A stretch of 64,000 nt of DNA from Rhodosorus marinus (lineage: Eukaryota; Rhodophyta; Stylonematophyceae; Stylonematales; Stylonemataceae). Location of the stretch: the NCBI GenBank assembly GCA_029953675.1, contig JAMWBK010000005.1, positions 2,561,001-2,625,000 of the forward strand, given 5' to 3'. The position numbers and the translations under genes are program-made. The notes under the pieces are model-generated. The model saw only the letters and a list, made by a program, of their open reading frames with translations, did not search any database and was not told where the DNA came from. Positions 33,811-46,120 of this stretch are shown here, piece after piece (within the stretch, counting starts at the first letter, position 1; every line of letters begins with the position of its first letter).

Positions 33811-35080
33811 TGCTCTGGCTCGAAAGAGATCCGCACCCAAACTTCACGCTTCTTCAGGTGCGCAGTGAGTAGCAATTTCGCACAATCAGGCAAGGAATTT
33901 TTGACTTCTTATGCTCACGGAATCGTGAGGACACACCAACTAGCCCGTTGAAAGGATAGACCTCGAAGAGCTCAACCGAACTGATCAGAAAGGCGATGAA
34001 CCTCTCCCAGAAGTTTCCATAGAGTCAGTAGCACGATGGAGAGCGCGGAAGACCGGGATTACTTGTACGGTATAGGGTTCAAATGGAAACAGTTGAGCAC
34101 TGTTCCAGAGAAAAAAATCCTCTCATCCCTTTCATCTCGTGCTATTGAATCACAAGTTCCGAGCGGGGATCCATCGATTCCACAGCCCAAGGGGCTCCGT
34201 GCACTATGAGAAAATCGAAGCATGCGCACTCCTTCAAGTTCAAATTGCGTTTTTCATAAGGCCATCGAATCAAATTGGAAGCCGTAAATAGCACATATTA
34301 ACACAGGATCATGCAGAGGCCCGACATGGAAGGAACACTCGCATTCTGACTCCTCCCTTAGAATCACCACACATCCGAAAACGTCAGAGGTCAAAATAGA
34401 TCATGGGGTCATTTTCCCACCGGAATTCAACAGATTCGAAAAGGAACTGCGCTGACACTAAAAATACTGAAACACAAGTGATCAATTTTATTTAGAAATT
34501 CAATCATATTTAACCAATCATGTTAATGGATCAATACTAAAAACGAGAAGATTTTCCACTTCATGAGGGTTGAATTGGATATCAATTCTGGATTGCTTTT
34601 CATGAGGGAGTTTGAGTTGGATCGTGTAACAATGACATGGATAGTTATTCATCAGCTAGAATCGGGTCTGTCAGGATCATATTCAGATTTTACGTACTTT
34701 GTTTTACTGAGAAAACCATGCTGTGGAGGAGTTAGTAGGGTAGCAACGACGGGCATCCTCCACCCCCCCGCCCCCCAAACCAAGTCCGCCCAAGCATCGT
34801 GGTAATGAGCGGGGAGGGCGACACTTTCGACTGTGCCCTACCAAGCGAAGGATCGTCGCGAAAGGCCGAAGGACTTTTCATTCGAGCTGATGATCATTGT
34901 CGACTCGTATCCAGCTTTCGAAGTACTGTCGTATATTTAGCACTTAGCTTTGAACAGGTGCGTCGCCGTTCATCCATGTCCACCTGCTGAGCAAGCTTCT
35001 GGGTCTACCTTCAGTTTTCTAAAGTCCACATTCATACAGTCTGATTGCAGTTGTTCGGAATGTGCTCGCTGATAGGTTCT
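33811..35080. other. Intergenic region
   Basis: No gene supported. Frames at 34563-34805 and 34799-34990 (plus) carry no motif. Sequence around 34450-34560 is AT-rich. Confidence 0.4.
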
Positions 35081-35879
35081 CTAGCTCGGGGGAAAGGAAA
35101 ACGAGCGAATCACGACGCACTGACCAGCGTAGATCCCTTTTGAGTCAGCTAGATTGAAGAGGGTTCCGTCCTCAATAAGGAAATCTTTTCCATTGATCTG
35201 TCGTGGCGCGTTGGACAACTGCGTTGGGCCAAGCAGCAGCGTTTTTCGCAAGATCTGGTTCCGCTCCGCCTGTGCATCGTCGTCAGCTGTTGTGCTGGTG
35301 TTTGATAGGAGATGGACGAACTGGTCAAATGTGAGGTCAAAGGAGTCCAAAGTTGTCTTGTTGGCGTATGTAAAACCGTTTTCGTATCCACTCTGCCGAA
35401 AAAGAACAAGACGATCAGAAACGCGCACCGATACGCCCGGTGGTTTTCGTGTGGACTCGGTTGTGGGCTGTGCCTACCTCCGATTCAAAGCGATCGTGCG
35501 CCATAATTATGTAAGGATGATTGAACAACATTGCTGCGGCTTGCTTTTCGCTCGTCAGGTCCTCTGGTGGAATCAACTCCTCCTTGCAGCTGAAACTGTA
35601 GCTGTCGAGGATCGATCTCGCGAGCTTTAATTTGTTGTTCGTCGACAAAGTCCCTTCCTCAGTCATCCCCTCCATTCTCGCGCACGTTGATTCGCGAACC
35701 CTTCGACAACTGCGGGAGCCACTCTTCTTCGGCAAATTCAAACCAATAAATGCGATATCCACATCGACATCCACATCACCTGCCTTCCCCATAAATCTCA
35801 ATAGACAATCGACGAAGGCAACGAAGACTCTCAATCTGACTCCTGCTCTCACCGCGGTGGTAGGATACAGATCTCCCAA
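35081..35879 (-). CDS. MEKHLA (PAS-like) domain protein
   Basis: Two exons (35879-35478, 35392-35081) give 237 residues from the first Met; a second Met at 35792 (MGKAGDVDVDVD) is an equally good start. The C-terminal 150 residues follow the MEKHLA pattern: HPYIIMAHDRFESE, a splice to SGYENGFTYANKTTLDSFDL, then FDQFVHLLSNTS, ERNQILRKTLLLGPTQ and DFLIEDGTLFNLADSKGIYA with a final GQ. MEKHLA domains are PAS-related sensor modules found alone in cyanobacteria and algae and at the end of plant HD-ZIP III factors. Ligand unknown. The 3' end could alternatively splice after YAG to an exon ending near 35020; the unspliced form keeps the GQ typical of the domain. Confidence 0.7.
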
Positions 35880-38800
35880 CTCTCCTTCTCTTGAAGGCTA
35901 AGTCTGCTACGAGCCTATTGTCTCTAGTTGGAAATTGGTTCTCCCTTTACCTCAAACTACCCTAAACAACCGGCTAGCATTCGTGATGCCACAGAGTCGA
36001 ATTGAGTCAACCCCCGTTCCACGGGTTTCCATTTAGAAGATAGCGAAACGAAGACGTCGAAGAGGCAGAGTTGGATTGAACGTATGGCCACAGAGATCTA
36101 CTAGGCTGCACAAGTACGCTAGCTGTTGGTAGTCTCACGAAGTGGGCTTATAGATCAATAAGGCTGTTCGGGGTCCTTGACGAACTTGATGAAAGCTGTT
36201 TGGTGGGCCTCTCCAGAGAGGGTCTAAAAAGTTGAACCAAGCTTCTTCTTGGGCGGGTCTGGGTGGCGCTGATCTTCAGGGGCGGCAGGTCAGGGAGGAA
36301 AGGGATAATAGTCTGCGATTATGGGATGGTGTTTTAGGTCCCACCCTTCTCTTGATCGCTGCTCTCGCGGAGGGGGCTTGGTATTGAGATCTTCGGTTGA
36401 GCACTGTAGGCGTCCGCAGTTGGTTGAGGTTTGTGTTGCGGCTTGGAGGGTGCTTGGTTGTAGTTGTTTCAGGTATGGCCATTTCCCGTAGCTAGCTCTG
36501 AACGTATAAACCGTGTAGAAGGCAATAGGTGGGATGCGTTTTCGGCTGCCGAACCCCAGCCTCACCTGCCGATGGGGCGGATTGGGGTTCGGCACCCGCA
36601 CCGTGAGCGCTTCACTAGAGAAGCTCGAATAGAGAGTGTTTTCACCGAACTGGATCCCAAGTCTGGTTACCATCAAACAAGAGTGCCAGATGACCACGCA
36701 TAGAATACTGCCTTGTGTTGGGGGTGTAAGTATCTCCCAACCGCAGTAGCCCTCCCAACGGTCACTCCATCTCCTTCCGCTGAGGAGCATAGCTCTTAGT
36801 GACCACCAAACACTTGGGCACCTAAATCATCACCCGAGATGGATCCCGGTGGTCAATGCGCAGCGGCAGCTCGCCAGTCCTTTCCATATGGCGAAAACCA
36901 AAGTGAAATGCTGTGAACTATATCAGAACCATCTGCAAACGCCAGAAAACGCTTTGCAGCATATGCGTGGATACTTCCACTACCACGCCATCCTCATCGG
37001 TCCATACTATATACGATCTAATTGACCAAATAAACAATATTATGTCGATTAAAACGATAACTCTGCTCATTGCAAAATACGTCATAAATTTCGGTGACTT
37101 TTCAGCCCCAACTATCCAGAACGACGCCACAAGATGATGCTACTCAAGTTTTTTGCAATATTTCTCGCTGTCTGGAAGCCAATATTCTTGAAAACGGGAT
37201 TGTCGTGGAGAAAAAACAAAGTGGGCCCCAAGCCAAAGAAATGGGTACAGACATTATCCAATTAAGTATTAGCACGTGTTCTTCGCATCCGCACGTGATT
37301 GTCGAAAAATGTTGTTTTTACTAGTATTTACTTTGGGGAAGTGAATTTTTTTTCTGTGATCCATCGGGTGGTGCAAACTACAGAGACCTTTTTCCTCCCT
37401 CAGGCCCTGTAGCAGGATTCTAATTATGGCACTGGAAGAGTTGGAATATGGAAATTCTTGATCCCGATTGATCGATTTCGAAACTCTGATAGAGGTGGCA
37501 AAAAATCTGGCACGAGTATTTTTGGGTTCCACTGGGTTTTGTTGAAAAGGGGGGGAAAAGAAATAAATAGAAAAGCTTTTCTTAGTGTGTGTACTCGCGT
37601 TTTATCATTGACTGGGTACTTGATCGGGATTTGTATGTTTACCCCCTGGCGACGGTTATAGTTGGCCGGGGGCACTGGTACCCATGCCTCCTGCCAGTAG
37701 CTTCTTTCGGAAATTTTTTTTTTTTCTTGGTACAGTGGCTGATAGCTGGAACACGAAAACCATCACAAAAGGGTACCAAATAGGCGATTGCCTTCGGAGG
37801 GGAAACGGGGGTTTACTTTGTTCTTCTAAAGGAGGTACTGGTTCATCGCCGTGGGTGATGAAAATTAGGAAGTTTATTGATTATCCCTTCATATATTTCG
37901 CGAAAAAGCAAAATACTGCGACCATCTTTGTGCATTATTTAAGAAAATATAGAACCATAAATTGCAGATTTATCCCATTGCAATGGCCCATCTTCTGTAG
38001 AAATATCAAGAAGCGCTATTTTGATACTGTATGACTCCTAGATTTCTAATTATTGAATTAGATAGCACAACATTTGTCATTTTTCAGCTCCGAAATTTGA
38101 GAAAATGTATCTAAATAATGTAAATCCACAAAAATGATAAAACCACTCAGCAAGAACGGAAACGGGGTAACACGTCAGATCGCGGGTTCTTCTAAAATTG
38201 GAAGGGGGGTAGGCGATTGCCGGAACACCACCTCAGAAAATTGAGAAATAGATTCTTTTCCACTCCGAAGAAAACAACATTTTTCCTGATTGCAATGAGG
38301 GAGGTTCCCAAGTACTCTCTGAAAATAACAGAGAAGTGGGGTTTTTGCATATGCGCCTGACCTTGATATGTTGCCCAGAAGTAGACGCATTTTCCAATCA
38401 ATTCCTTGAGGATCTTTCCTTATCCCCCCCCTTTCCCGCTGTAGTTACTTGGAAATAGATAGTTCAACACCTTCAAAATATTTGGGAAATCAAGTACCTT
38501 TTTCGGTTGCAGATGTTCGAGGATTGTAGAAAAAAAATTGAAGTCACGTATTGCTTAATAAAAGCAAATATGCTCTCGGTACGAACAAAATTGCATTTAA
38601 AACTATATTAACATCTACTCAGCACATCCAACTAAGAAAAAAAAAAGTTAAATTTTGGTTGGCTGGGGGTAGGCCAATGAATTGAGATTTCCTCTTCTCT
38701 TTCCGGTGAGAGTGAAAATTGGTTGAATTTAGATATGAAATGAAAAGTGCGCAGGTTTTGGCGATGAGCATTTGCAAATAAAGAGTTGAAGTGTAATGGG

Positions 38801-38977
38801 GAGGGCTGGAGGGCGGGAGAGGGGGTGGGGAGCCCGGGGGACGGCGAAGGGAACATGGAATGTGTTGCTGGTACATGAAGGGGAGAAAGGGTGCTGAGTA
38901 CAAAGCGTGTAGTGAGAAGGTGGATTGGGCTAGGTGGGAAGGCGGAAACTTGGTGCTGAGAATTCTGACGGAAAAAA
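35880..38977. other. Long intergenic region with a retroelement scrap
   Basis: About 3 kb without a supported gene. It contains the Ty3/gypsy-like fragment described separately (36638-36790). 36900-38600 is AT-rich with homopolymer runs. From 38780 to 38960 the plus strand is very G-rich, forming the leader of the RING gene. Confidence 0.45.
36638..36790 (+). mobile_element. Ty3/gypsy-like reverse transcriptase remnant
   Basis: In frame, this reads VFTELDPKSGYHQTRVPDDH, then A, a stop and NTAL, close to the F-x-x-LD-x-KSGYHQIRV-x-x-x-D-x-x-KTAF block of Ty3/gypsy reverse transcriptase. Following residues (KYLPTAVALPTVTPS) loosely recall the next block. No protease, integrase or LTR was found. 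It is short and interrupted, so it is an inactive scrap. Confidence 0.45.
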
Positions 38978-39842
38978 ATGGAGAATGGAAAGGTTTTCGA
39001 GAGGGGGTATGAGGAGGAGGCTATGCCTGCTCCGGACCAGTTCCGGAAGTTTGATTCTCCGTTGAGCATGAAAACTGCTGAAGGTATGTCTACTCGCTGA
39101 ATTGGAATAAGAGTTTTGGTCGGGATGCTGACATTCAGGTTACCTTGCGCCACTTATAGAGTACTTGGAAACTGTCCGAGAAGAGTTCGAGGCAGATGCT
39201 CAGCAGATAGTCAAGAGCGTTGCGCAAATACTTCGGAATTACCGCAGTTTAGATAAGAAGTTCTTGGGGTTCGGATATCACAAGAGGGCACAGAAAGTTT
39301 ATGACGAGGCTAAGGATGTGGAGGAGACTGTGAATAGCGCTGAGAAGAGGCTCGAGGAAATTGTGCGCGGTATTGACACGGGCTACGGAGGCTCTATCGC
39401 ACGTGAAACGTTTGTGAGGGAAATGTATCCACTGTTGGAGAATTCCAGACAGTCCATTCACGACTTGGCGATTCGAAGTGAGCTTCTCAAGACAACTGAC
39501 GAGGAACCGCCCGAAGATTTTTGCTGTCTTATCTGCATGGATCTGTTGTATCATCCCGTGACGCTCATGTGCGGACACAGATATTGCGAGCACTGCATGA
39601 AACTTGCGAGCAAGAGATCATCGAAGTGTCCACTGTGCCGTCGGGATGGTATGATGAAGCACGGTCGAGAGGACACTGAGCTAAACGCATTCCTGAAGAA
39701 ACGCTATCCGGATGCGTACCGGGGGAGACAAATTGATCGATTCCAACGTCAGCAGAGAGAATATGAGAAGGTTCTAGTTCGGTATGAGCGGGTCAGAAAT
39801 ATGAGGGAGAGGGGGGGAACTGAAATCGAAAGCGGAGCCTAG
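38978..39842 (+). CDS. RING-finger protein (probable E3 ubiquitin ligase)
   Basis: Two exons (38978-39083, 39139-39842) give 269 residues. The first 150 residues are a helical bundle (YLETVREEFEADAQQIVKSV, KKFLGFGYHKRAQKVYDEAK). A C3HC4 RING follows at about 165-205: CCLICMDLLYHPVTLMCGHR then CEHCMKLASKRSSKCPLCRR, with all eight zinc ligands present. The tail is basic and helical (RQQREYEKVLVRYERV). RING proteins recruit E2 enzymes for ubiquitin transfer. The helical N-terminus followed by RING recalls SPX-RING or BRE1-like arrangements, but I see no diagnostic SPX lysines. A strong G-rich leader precedes the ATG. Confidence 0.85.
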
Positions 39843-41485
39843 TGGACAGAAGCGTTGGAATTGGGGACAGAACCCAGGCTAGCAGTGCTGTTGATTTATT
39901 TGTTTGTTGATGTGATTGTGAATGTCTTATTATCCCGATGTGGAGTTTTGTCCGGCACGATGGACTAGTCTGAAAATGCACATATATGACCGCCCGTTCA
40001 AAGCGAAATGTAGGAGAACTATGCCTTTGTTGCGGTTAGGCCATTCCATATGCGAGGTGTTAAAAAGCAAGAAAGAAACCCAAACGAAAAATTGAAGGTG
40101 TCCTCTTCTATCATATGAAAGTCACCATTTGGATGATACAGCCCAGATTTTCAACGGAATGTTCCGCTGCATGACCCAGTCATGGAACGAAGAACTGCAC
40201 GTACGAACGCACCCACCAAACTCTGCCGTTGGGCGAGTCGCTTACACCTTCTCCTCCAACTGACGAGACTAGATTACCAAGGAACCATACGTTTGCGTCC
40301 ACCTCCCCCTGCGACGTATGCTGTGGAAACTCCCTCGTCGAATCCTGCAACTCTTAGAGATCCCTTATCGGGCTGAGCGAGCAGGCATCGAATGACCTCG
40401 ATCATCATCAACCGCTGTCCCAAAACAACAAAATTCGTGGTCAGCAGTTTGAGACTAGATTCTTCCCTAATTCAAATAAAACGATATTCCATCAAAGAAA
40501 CATCCAAAACTCATTAACCCCTGAACCAATCGTGACCCGAAAAGTAGTGAAGTTCCCAAAAAAAAAGTAAAACAAATTCGTCAACCTCCCCATTTGATAT
40601 CTACTGTCAGGATCAATTAATTTCATTCACCAAAGGGAATGGCGGGAATACCATTTTCTCTCTCTCACTGTGTCTCTCTCTCTCACCACTTTTTGGACCA
40701 CGGCAATGCAATCCGTTTTTTGAACGTTTTTGAAAATGTTTGGACCGGACCAAAATAATTGCACGTATGATCTTTTTTTTTCTTCGTTTTTTAAAATTTC
40801 CTGTAATGGCCCTGTAACATTTGGATTGCATCTTTGACCCGTGTAAGTTCTTTCTTTTTTGTTTGGGTCTCGCCCAAGGGATGGGTATTGTCGAGAGATT
40901 TGTTCTCCGACTAAAAACGCAAAGCATTTTGCTTTCGATCTTGGCTCTGCTTCAGTCTGGAGTCTGAGTTTGGTCGCATGAAAGAGAGGATAACATCAGA
41001 GATACTCCACACTTCACCTGCATTTGCGACTCGCCTTTCCCCGTCCTATGACACCCACCGGGGGTCGCTATTTTTCCAGAAAACAGAGACAAGTTGTGGA
41101 CGGACAATGGTAGTTCTTCGCCGCCTCCTCCAGGATTCTCCAAACCCACCATCTTAGACAAAACTTTTGTGGCTATGAACCGCACGCTCTGGATGGGCGA
41201 CTCTTAGGTTGCGCTTCGCAGGTATGAGAGTGCCGGTAGACGTTAGTTGCCTGTGTTTACTGACGAAAGTGTAGCCATACACTTGTGACTCCCCCTTCTC
41301 TGTCCTCGAACCTCGAACCCAAATGGGATTGTTAGCTTTGCATTAAGCCAAGGATACCTTGTAGTTCTCCATTCCATGTCCCAGGACACCCACTCGGGTG
41401 TGTTAGGTTTCCAGTCAAACAAAGGATTTACTATATTAGGCTTTTCGTAAAGAGACGGCAAACATATGCTCAGCAAAGCGAGAGT
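39843..41485. other. Intergenic region
   Basis: No supported gene. A CT-rich run lies at 40655-40692 and T-rich sequence at 40760-40860. Minus-strand frames at 40952-41185 and 41243-41476 have no motif; the second could be an exon of the unresolved gene that follows. Confidence 0.35.
40655..40692 (+). repeat. CT-rich microsatellite
   Basis: Runs of CT interrupted by ACTGTG, about 38 bases. Confidence 0.8.
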
Positions 41486-41995
41486 TTAGATGTATTCTGG
41501 CCGACCCCGTTTTAAGTATTGGTCCACCATTAGTATGTTAAGCGCGCGAGTATGCTCGCCTGTCTCGCCTTTGTTTCTCTCGAGTTCAAAGAGCTGGTGT
41601 AGTGCTACAGACTTGCATGGGAGTGCTTTTGCACTGGGCCATTCGCTTCTTGTATCCACAAGCTTTACCCTCGACGAATCAATTCTCCATCTCACATCGT
41701 GGCGAGAGGGAAGCCGATCGGCCCATCGTCTCCATGGTGAACGCTCGTCTCAAAGAGCGAGCAGAAAAAACCTTCGAGCGCTTGGGCTTCTGTTTGAAGG
41801 TATACGATCTGTGTTGTCGACTCTTGTTGGGCAAGTGCGCCGCTGATGTTATTGAAGCACCGCCGGTGGGTTCCGGTGGACAAGTGGGGTCCTCACCGTA
41901 ATTCGTTTCTAAGCTCTGGTAGGCGAAGGAAATATTTGGCCGCAGCACAATGGTATTCCCCCGCGAACAGAATCTCCAGAGAGCCTGAATTCAAG
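41486..41995 (-). CDS. Unrecognised multi-exon protein, 3' part
   Basis: Spliced minus-strand reading gives continuous plausible protein: EILFAGEYHCAAAKYFLRLP and ELRNELR, an intron from about 41904, GALAQQESTTQIVYLQTEAQ then ALEGFFCSLFETSVHHGDDG, a short intron (about 47 nt), then VALHQLFELERNKGETGEHT and ALNILMVDQYLKRGRPEYI before a stop at 41486. Composition is helical and could be TPR-like. The 5' end was not found; candidate exons between 42000 and 42400 did not join cleanly. I do not recognise the family. Confidence 0.35.
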
Positions 41996-42579
41996 CAAGT
42001 TTAGAGAATCGCAGAGCCGTTCAATACGCACGTAGCTCATTGTCATCAGAAGTAATCGTCTCCGAGTGAGTTTAGTCTGTCATTTTTATCATGCACCCAG
42101 CTGGGTTATCTTTGGAGCCTATTACACCTCAAGCATGAAGCGTTTCCCGAAGTTTTGCGTGAAAATTTCCGACGAAGGCTCGAGTCGGGGTCGTGGGCGT
42201 TTCCAACGCTTCCTCTCATTCTTCCATTGGCAGTCACTGCTCAAGTATCAGAGGGGGATCGCCGAGCGTTCATAAGCGGTGCGTTCTCCTTTGCCAAAGC
42301 TCTGGGCCTTTTCATTGTTTGATATCAACTTCGTCCCACGTGGCGCCAACCACGGAACTAACGAGATTGCTAGTTAGGGATAAAGTATTTAGTCGCGTAT
42401 CCACAGGGAAGTTCGGTCATCAAAATGCTGCACCACTTTCGTACTAGCGCGCATGGTTTCCAACCGGGTTGGTTCCCTGAAGTAGTTCTACGTACCACAG
42501 GGAAACGCCTTGTTAATGCCACAGCTTGCCTTCCCGGAAACAAGCAAAGCACGGATGCGTTGCTTTTGAAGAGCAGAGG
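41996..42579. other. Unresolved stretch
   Basis: It may hold 5' exons of the preceding minus-strand gene and the 3' UTR of the LYR-motif gene. No exon could be supported. Confidence 0.3.
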
Positions 42580-43136
42580 CTACTTCTTGGTATATGCTAA
42601 TCCAAGCATCTCCACGAGCTGATCTCGCCTCCTGCATCGAAACGCGGGTACATGCAGTGATTTAGCTTAATCTCATCGTGCAGGGGATGGTTTGCCGATG
42701 AGTTTCCAAAGACGAACAAAGCGTTAAGTCCGTACAAGAATTTCTCGATCTCACCGTTTTCCGTCCGCAACGAGAAACTGAATCCTCCGCAGATCATCAA
42801 CGTTCCTACAGATGCGCAGGCAATTGCGCTCCGCTGTTAGTGCGGAAAAGGTGGACGGAATGGGACCCGGCTCAGTACCGCATGCTTGGTCCTCGACAAA
42901 TCTCACCTGTGTACTGTGAACTCAGTCTTGATCTGCTCCACAAGAGCTTGTCGGGTGTCCTACAGAGCCAAAACAATCACATCTGAACAAAACCCTATCC
43001 TCAAAATAGTCTGCAAAAAAAAAACAGAAATTCCTCGCACCTTGGATACCGTCCTGGAACTAGCCGTTCGAAGCAAATCACGGTAGAGATCTAAGACCTT
43101 AGCTCTATAGATGAATCTGGTTAGTTCAGATGCCAT
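42580..43136 (-). CDS. LYR-motif (LYRM) mitochondrial assembly protein
   Basis: Four small exons (43136-43041, 42959-42907, 42805-42755, 42631-42580) join in perfect phase to 83 residues; none of them is conspicuous as an open frame alone. The protein begins MASELTRFIYRAKVLDLYRD and LLRTASS, containing the defining L-Y-R tripeptide. It continues DTRQALVEQIKTEFTVHRNV and DDLRRIQFLVADGKRRRDQL, then ends YTKK. The LYR plus a downstream F and the DDLRRIQFLVADG helix fit the Complex1_LYR family: small proteins that bind mitochondrial acyl carrier protein and serve Fe-S transfer or respiratory complex assembly. Which member (LYRM1/2/7-like) I cannot say. Confidence 0.8.
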
Positions 43137-43750
43137 AACCAGCTTCTTTCGTCAGGTAAGAGTCCATCCCAATCTAGTCTAAGAACGTCCGAAAAAAATT
43201 TCCGCGGATCTGCTTGTCAAGATGTTCACCTGCTGTCAGTTTCTTCTTCTTGAAGGAGGATGCGACGAGAACAACTGGAAAAGGAGCCCCAAGTTGATGA
43301 CGAAGAAGAAGACCTCGACGATAAATGATGAACCACTATCGAAGAGCATTGACTTATAAATAGAACTGAATTTCGTCCAAAAACAGGAGTTTTGCTGTAA
43401 AAAGCGAAGACGACGCAGAGGAGTCTCGGTGCCGAGCAGATCGGAAGCAGAGGGTTACAAGCAATCGAGAAGGTACGTATTGACCTTGCGAGCGCTGTAT
43501 TTTGGCTTGATAGTCACGGATGTCAATGTCCGAGGAAGCGCTGGCTCTAGTGGACATGTTCTCGGAAGAACGAAACCATGCAGCAATTTTCTGATCGCCG
43601 CAGCCGATCTACACTGTCATCAAGTCTTGAACATCGCTGAAGTTAAGATTCAATGTTCGGGTAGAACGGGAGAGGCTGCTTATCTTCAAACCATAATGTA
43701 CTTTATGTCTGATTGAGGAGGTCTACTTGTGTGGAGTCGGTGCTTAATAG
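43137..43750. other. Unresolved region with possible small exons
   Basis: Minus-strand fragments at 43450-43610 (SAAAIRKLLHGFVLPRTCPL or, in another frame, MSTRASASSDIDIRDYQAKI from 43557) and a plus-strand frame ending at 43328 (MRREQLEKEPQVDDEEEDLD) read like protein but could not be joined into a gene. Confidence 0.25.
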
Positions 43751-43774
43751 CGCACTCATCTGGTCTGGATATTT

Positions 43775-44166
43775 GCAATGACCCAGCCCACGTACACATC
43801 ATCACATTTCGGTGTCAAGCCACAGGTCGTTCGGAAAGATTTTCTTGTGTATTCATGTTGTTGAAACGCAAGTAGTTCTAGCATGCAAACACACCTTGAC
43901 GCTCCTTTCCTCACTCGTTGTCCTCGTGTTCAAGCCAAACAAATCTGCGAGGACGGATCGGAAGTCCATGGAATGTGTTTGGGGGTTGACGGACAAACAA
44001 AGACAAAAAAAAACACACAAGGGCAGGGCAAACGCATTTCCTCAAGGAGCAGGTCGGCGGCCATGAGAACTTGAGAAATATCCTGGTGAGCCAACATCGC
44101 GAACAACGGCGATGAACGGTGAGTGCGCAGCAGATCCAAAGGGCTGCCCGTAATAACTTCCAACAT
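43775..44166 (-). CDS. Hypothetical small protein
   Basis: An exon from 44166 to 44019 starts MLEVITGSPLDLLRTHRSSP and LFAMLAHQDISQVLMAADLL. It splices in phase to 43944-43895 (LFGLNTRTTSEERSVK). Two in-phase last exons are possible, one starting MSALLSTD near 43770 and one ending PNIES near 43650. The start lies 89 nt beyond the stop of the transporter gene on the same strand. No family recognised; short and unconfirmed. Confidence 0.3.
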
Positions 44167-44254
44167 GCTGGGACGAATGGAATAAAAAAATCACACAGAG
44201 CGAATCCTCAGCTATCGGATTAGAGGCTCTTCGTTGATGAGAAAGCGGCAGCAA

Positions 44255-46120
44255 CTATGTTTCGGGCCTTACCTCCTCCGCCTCTTCCTCCTCCTCTTCT
44301 TCTCCAACACTTTCGTCGAATGTCATCGGTTTGGTTCCCCTCTCAATGGAAGGACGTTTCAGTTCCTCACCAACTTCGTGCTTCTTCTCAAACACAATCT
44401 GGCGGTAGTTGTACGTAAGCGTGCCGGCGACAAGAAGCACAAATCCAAAAGCCTGATACCAGCTGTACGAAGTCCACTGTTCTCCAAAACCACCGTTAGT
44501 AAGTACATAGAAGAAGAACAGATCCAGAACCCATACGCAGAGTGTTCGAAGCGTCTCAATCTTTTCCGGGGGAAGAAGAACAGACACAGGAAATTAGCCC
44601 AAAATATGATGATTCGATACGGGAATTGATTCAGGATCTGTTCATACAATTACTCGATGTACAGCGCTGAATCCATCCGTCACACCCATTCCACAGATGT
44701 TCTTTGGCAACCACAAGAACGATAGAAAGCAATGTCAGTTCAGGTCCAATTTAGCCTTTCATGCAAACGATAGAAACGAAACCAAGATAGGAGGAGGACG
44801 CTACGGGAGCGCTACCCGGCCTTCTCCGCCGGGGGTGGAAGGTGGGGTACGCTAAGCTCTCTCCGGGGGTGGGAAGAGTTGAGGATACTTGGGGAAAACT
44901 CACGTAGAACAACATCATAACCATGTCTGCGAACACGATCGCGGCGACCTTCCACGTATGGAAAAACATGTAGAAGCTATCCAGAGAATCTTCAAGATGT
45001 CCATGATCTCGGCCACCCATAAAGTAGGCGGCAGGCATGACGAGCACTACAGTCATCAGGACTCCAAAAAGTCCTTCCCAGGCGACGATTCTTACTGATG
45101 ACATCTTCAAGTCTTGCAAGAGAAACTCCTCACAGACAACTTGACTTGCCTAAGATCGAAAGCCAGTTAAAAGCGTCATTAGAAAACTTTCTGGAAGAGG
45201 ATGATAAGGCAGCGGAAGCGGACTCTAGTCAGGTGAAGCCGTCATTGCTCTGACGAATGGGTCCTATTCCGACAGCTTCTTCAAATCCTCCGGTTAAGCG
45301 CAATAATATGGAGAAAGGCCAGCGCAAATAGTTACCTGCATGATTTGTCCGACAACGATAATAACCACACCGAAGATTTGCTCTTGTTGGCTTGTTGGAT
45401 TGGACTCCGCCAAAACGTTCGAGGCTCCAACTATAATGATTCCCGACACTGACAGGGCAATACCACACCAGTTGTAAATATCGAGTCTCTTTTTGAGGAA
45501 AAGGATCGACAGCAGGGCGGTGAAGATCAGCTGAGCTCCTCTGAGCATCTGCAGGCAGCGGATCAGAGAGCTTGAGGTTAACCTCATCTTTCGAAAATGG
45601 TAGACTAGGAGTCAAACCTCTAAAGCATTGCGTTGATGGCGTTGCGAAGGGGTTTGGGAGACTGACCTGGTAGACTGAGACTGTCGTGTAGAGTAACCCG
45701 GTCGTACCGCAACCGGTAGCGAGGAGATCAAAGGCGGTGGGTATCATGATCAGATTAACTTGACTCCATGTGTTTGAGGTCGGGCCCTTCCCGGTTGTCA
45801 ACGACTTCTTCTCGTCATCAGTTGCTTCCACCCCTGGACGTGATTTAGGAGTCTTATCTAGGACTATACAGATGGACATTCCCACGAACATCTGCCCGGC
45901 GACAAACAGAAAAATGTTTCGTTGAGGGTAACCCTTAACACAGCAACTCAAAAGATGCTTGGTTACATACCGTAAACACCTGAAACCACGGCTTCTCAAA
46001 AGCCTGGTTTTCACTATACAACCCCGGGCCGCTCGCATAATAGATTAGCTTGGCTAAAATCGAACAAGCAGTTCCGAAAACCAAAAGCCCTACAATCGAC
46101 AACTCCTTCGAGGGTTTCAT
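44255..46120 (-). CDS. SLC35F6-like drug/metabolite-superfamily transporter
   Basis: Six exons (46120-45971, 45891-45667, 45548-45336, 45149-44904, 44701-44648, 44560-44255) total 397 residues, all in phase. It has about ten membrane helices, typical of the SLC35 group. Alignment landmarks to SLC35F6 include ELSIVGLLVFGTACSILAKL at the start, FDLLATGCGTTGLLYTTVSV, MLRGAQLIFTALLSILFLKK, VVCEEF, VAWEGLFGVLM, GVTDGFSAVHR and ETLRTLCVWVLDLFF. The cytosolic tail is acidic (SVGEEEEEEEAEEVRPET). Animal SLC35F6 sits in lysosome and mitochondrial membranes; its substrate is not settled, so none is claimed. The exon-two acceptor at 45892 was chosen because it restores the conserved spacing. Confidence 0.88.

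Noticed and set aside
36290-36790. Minus-strand open frame of 166 codons
   Set aside because: The plus strand carries the reverse transcriptase-like block with a matching motif; the minus reading is its shadow.
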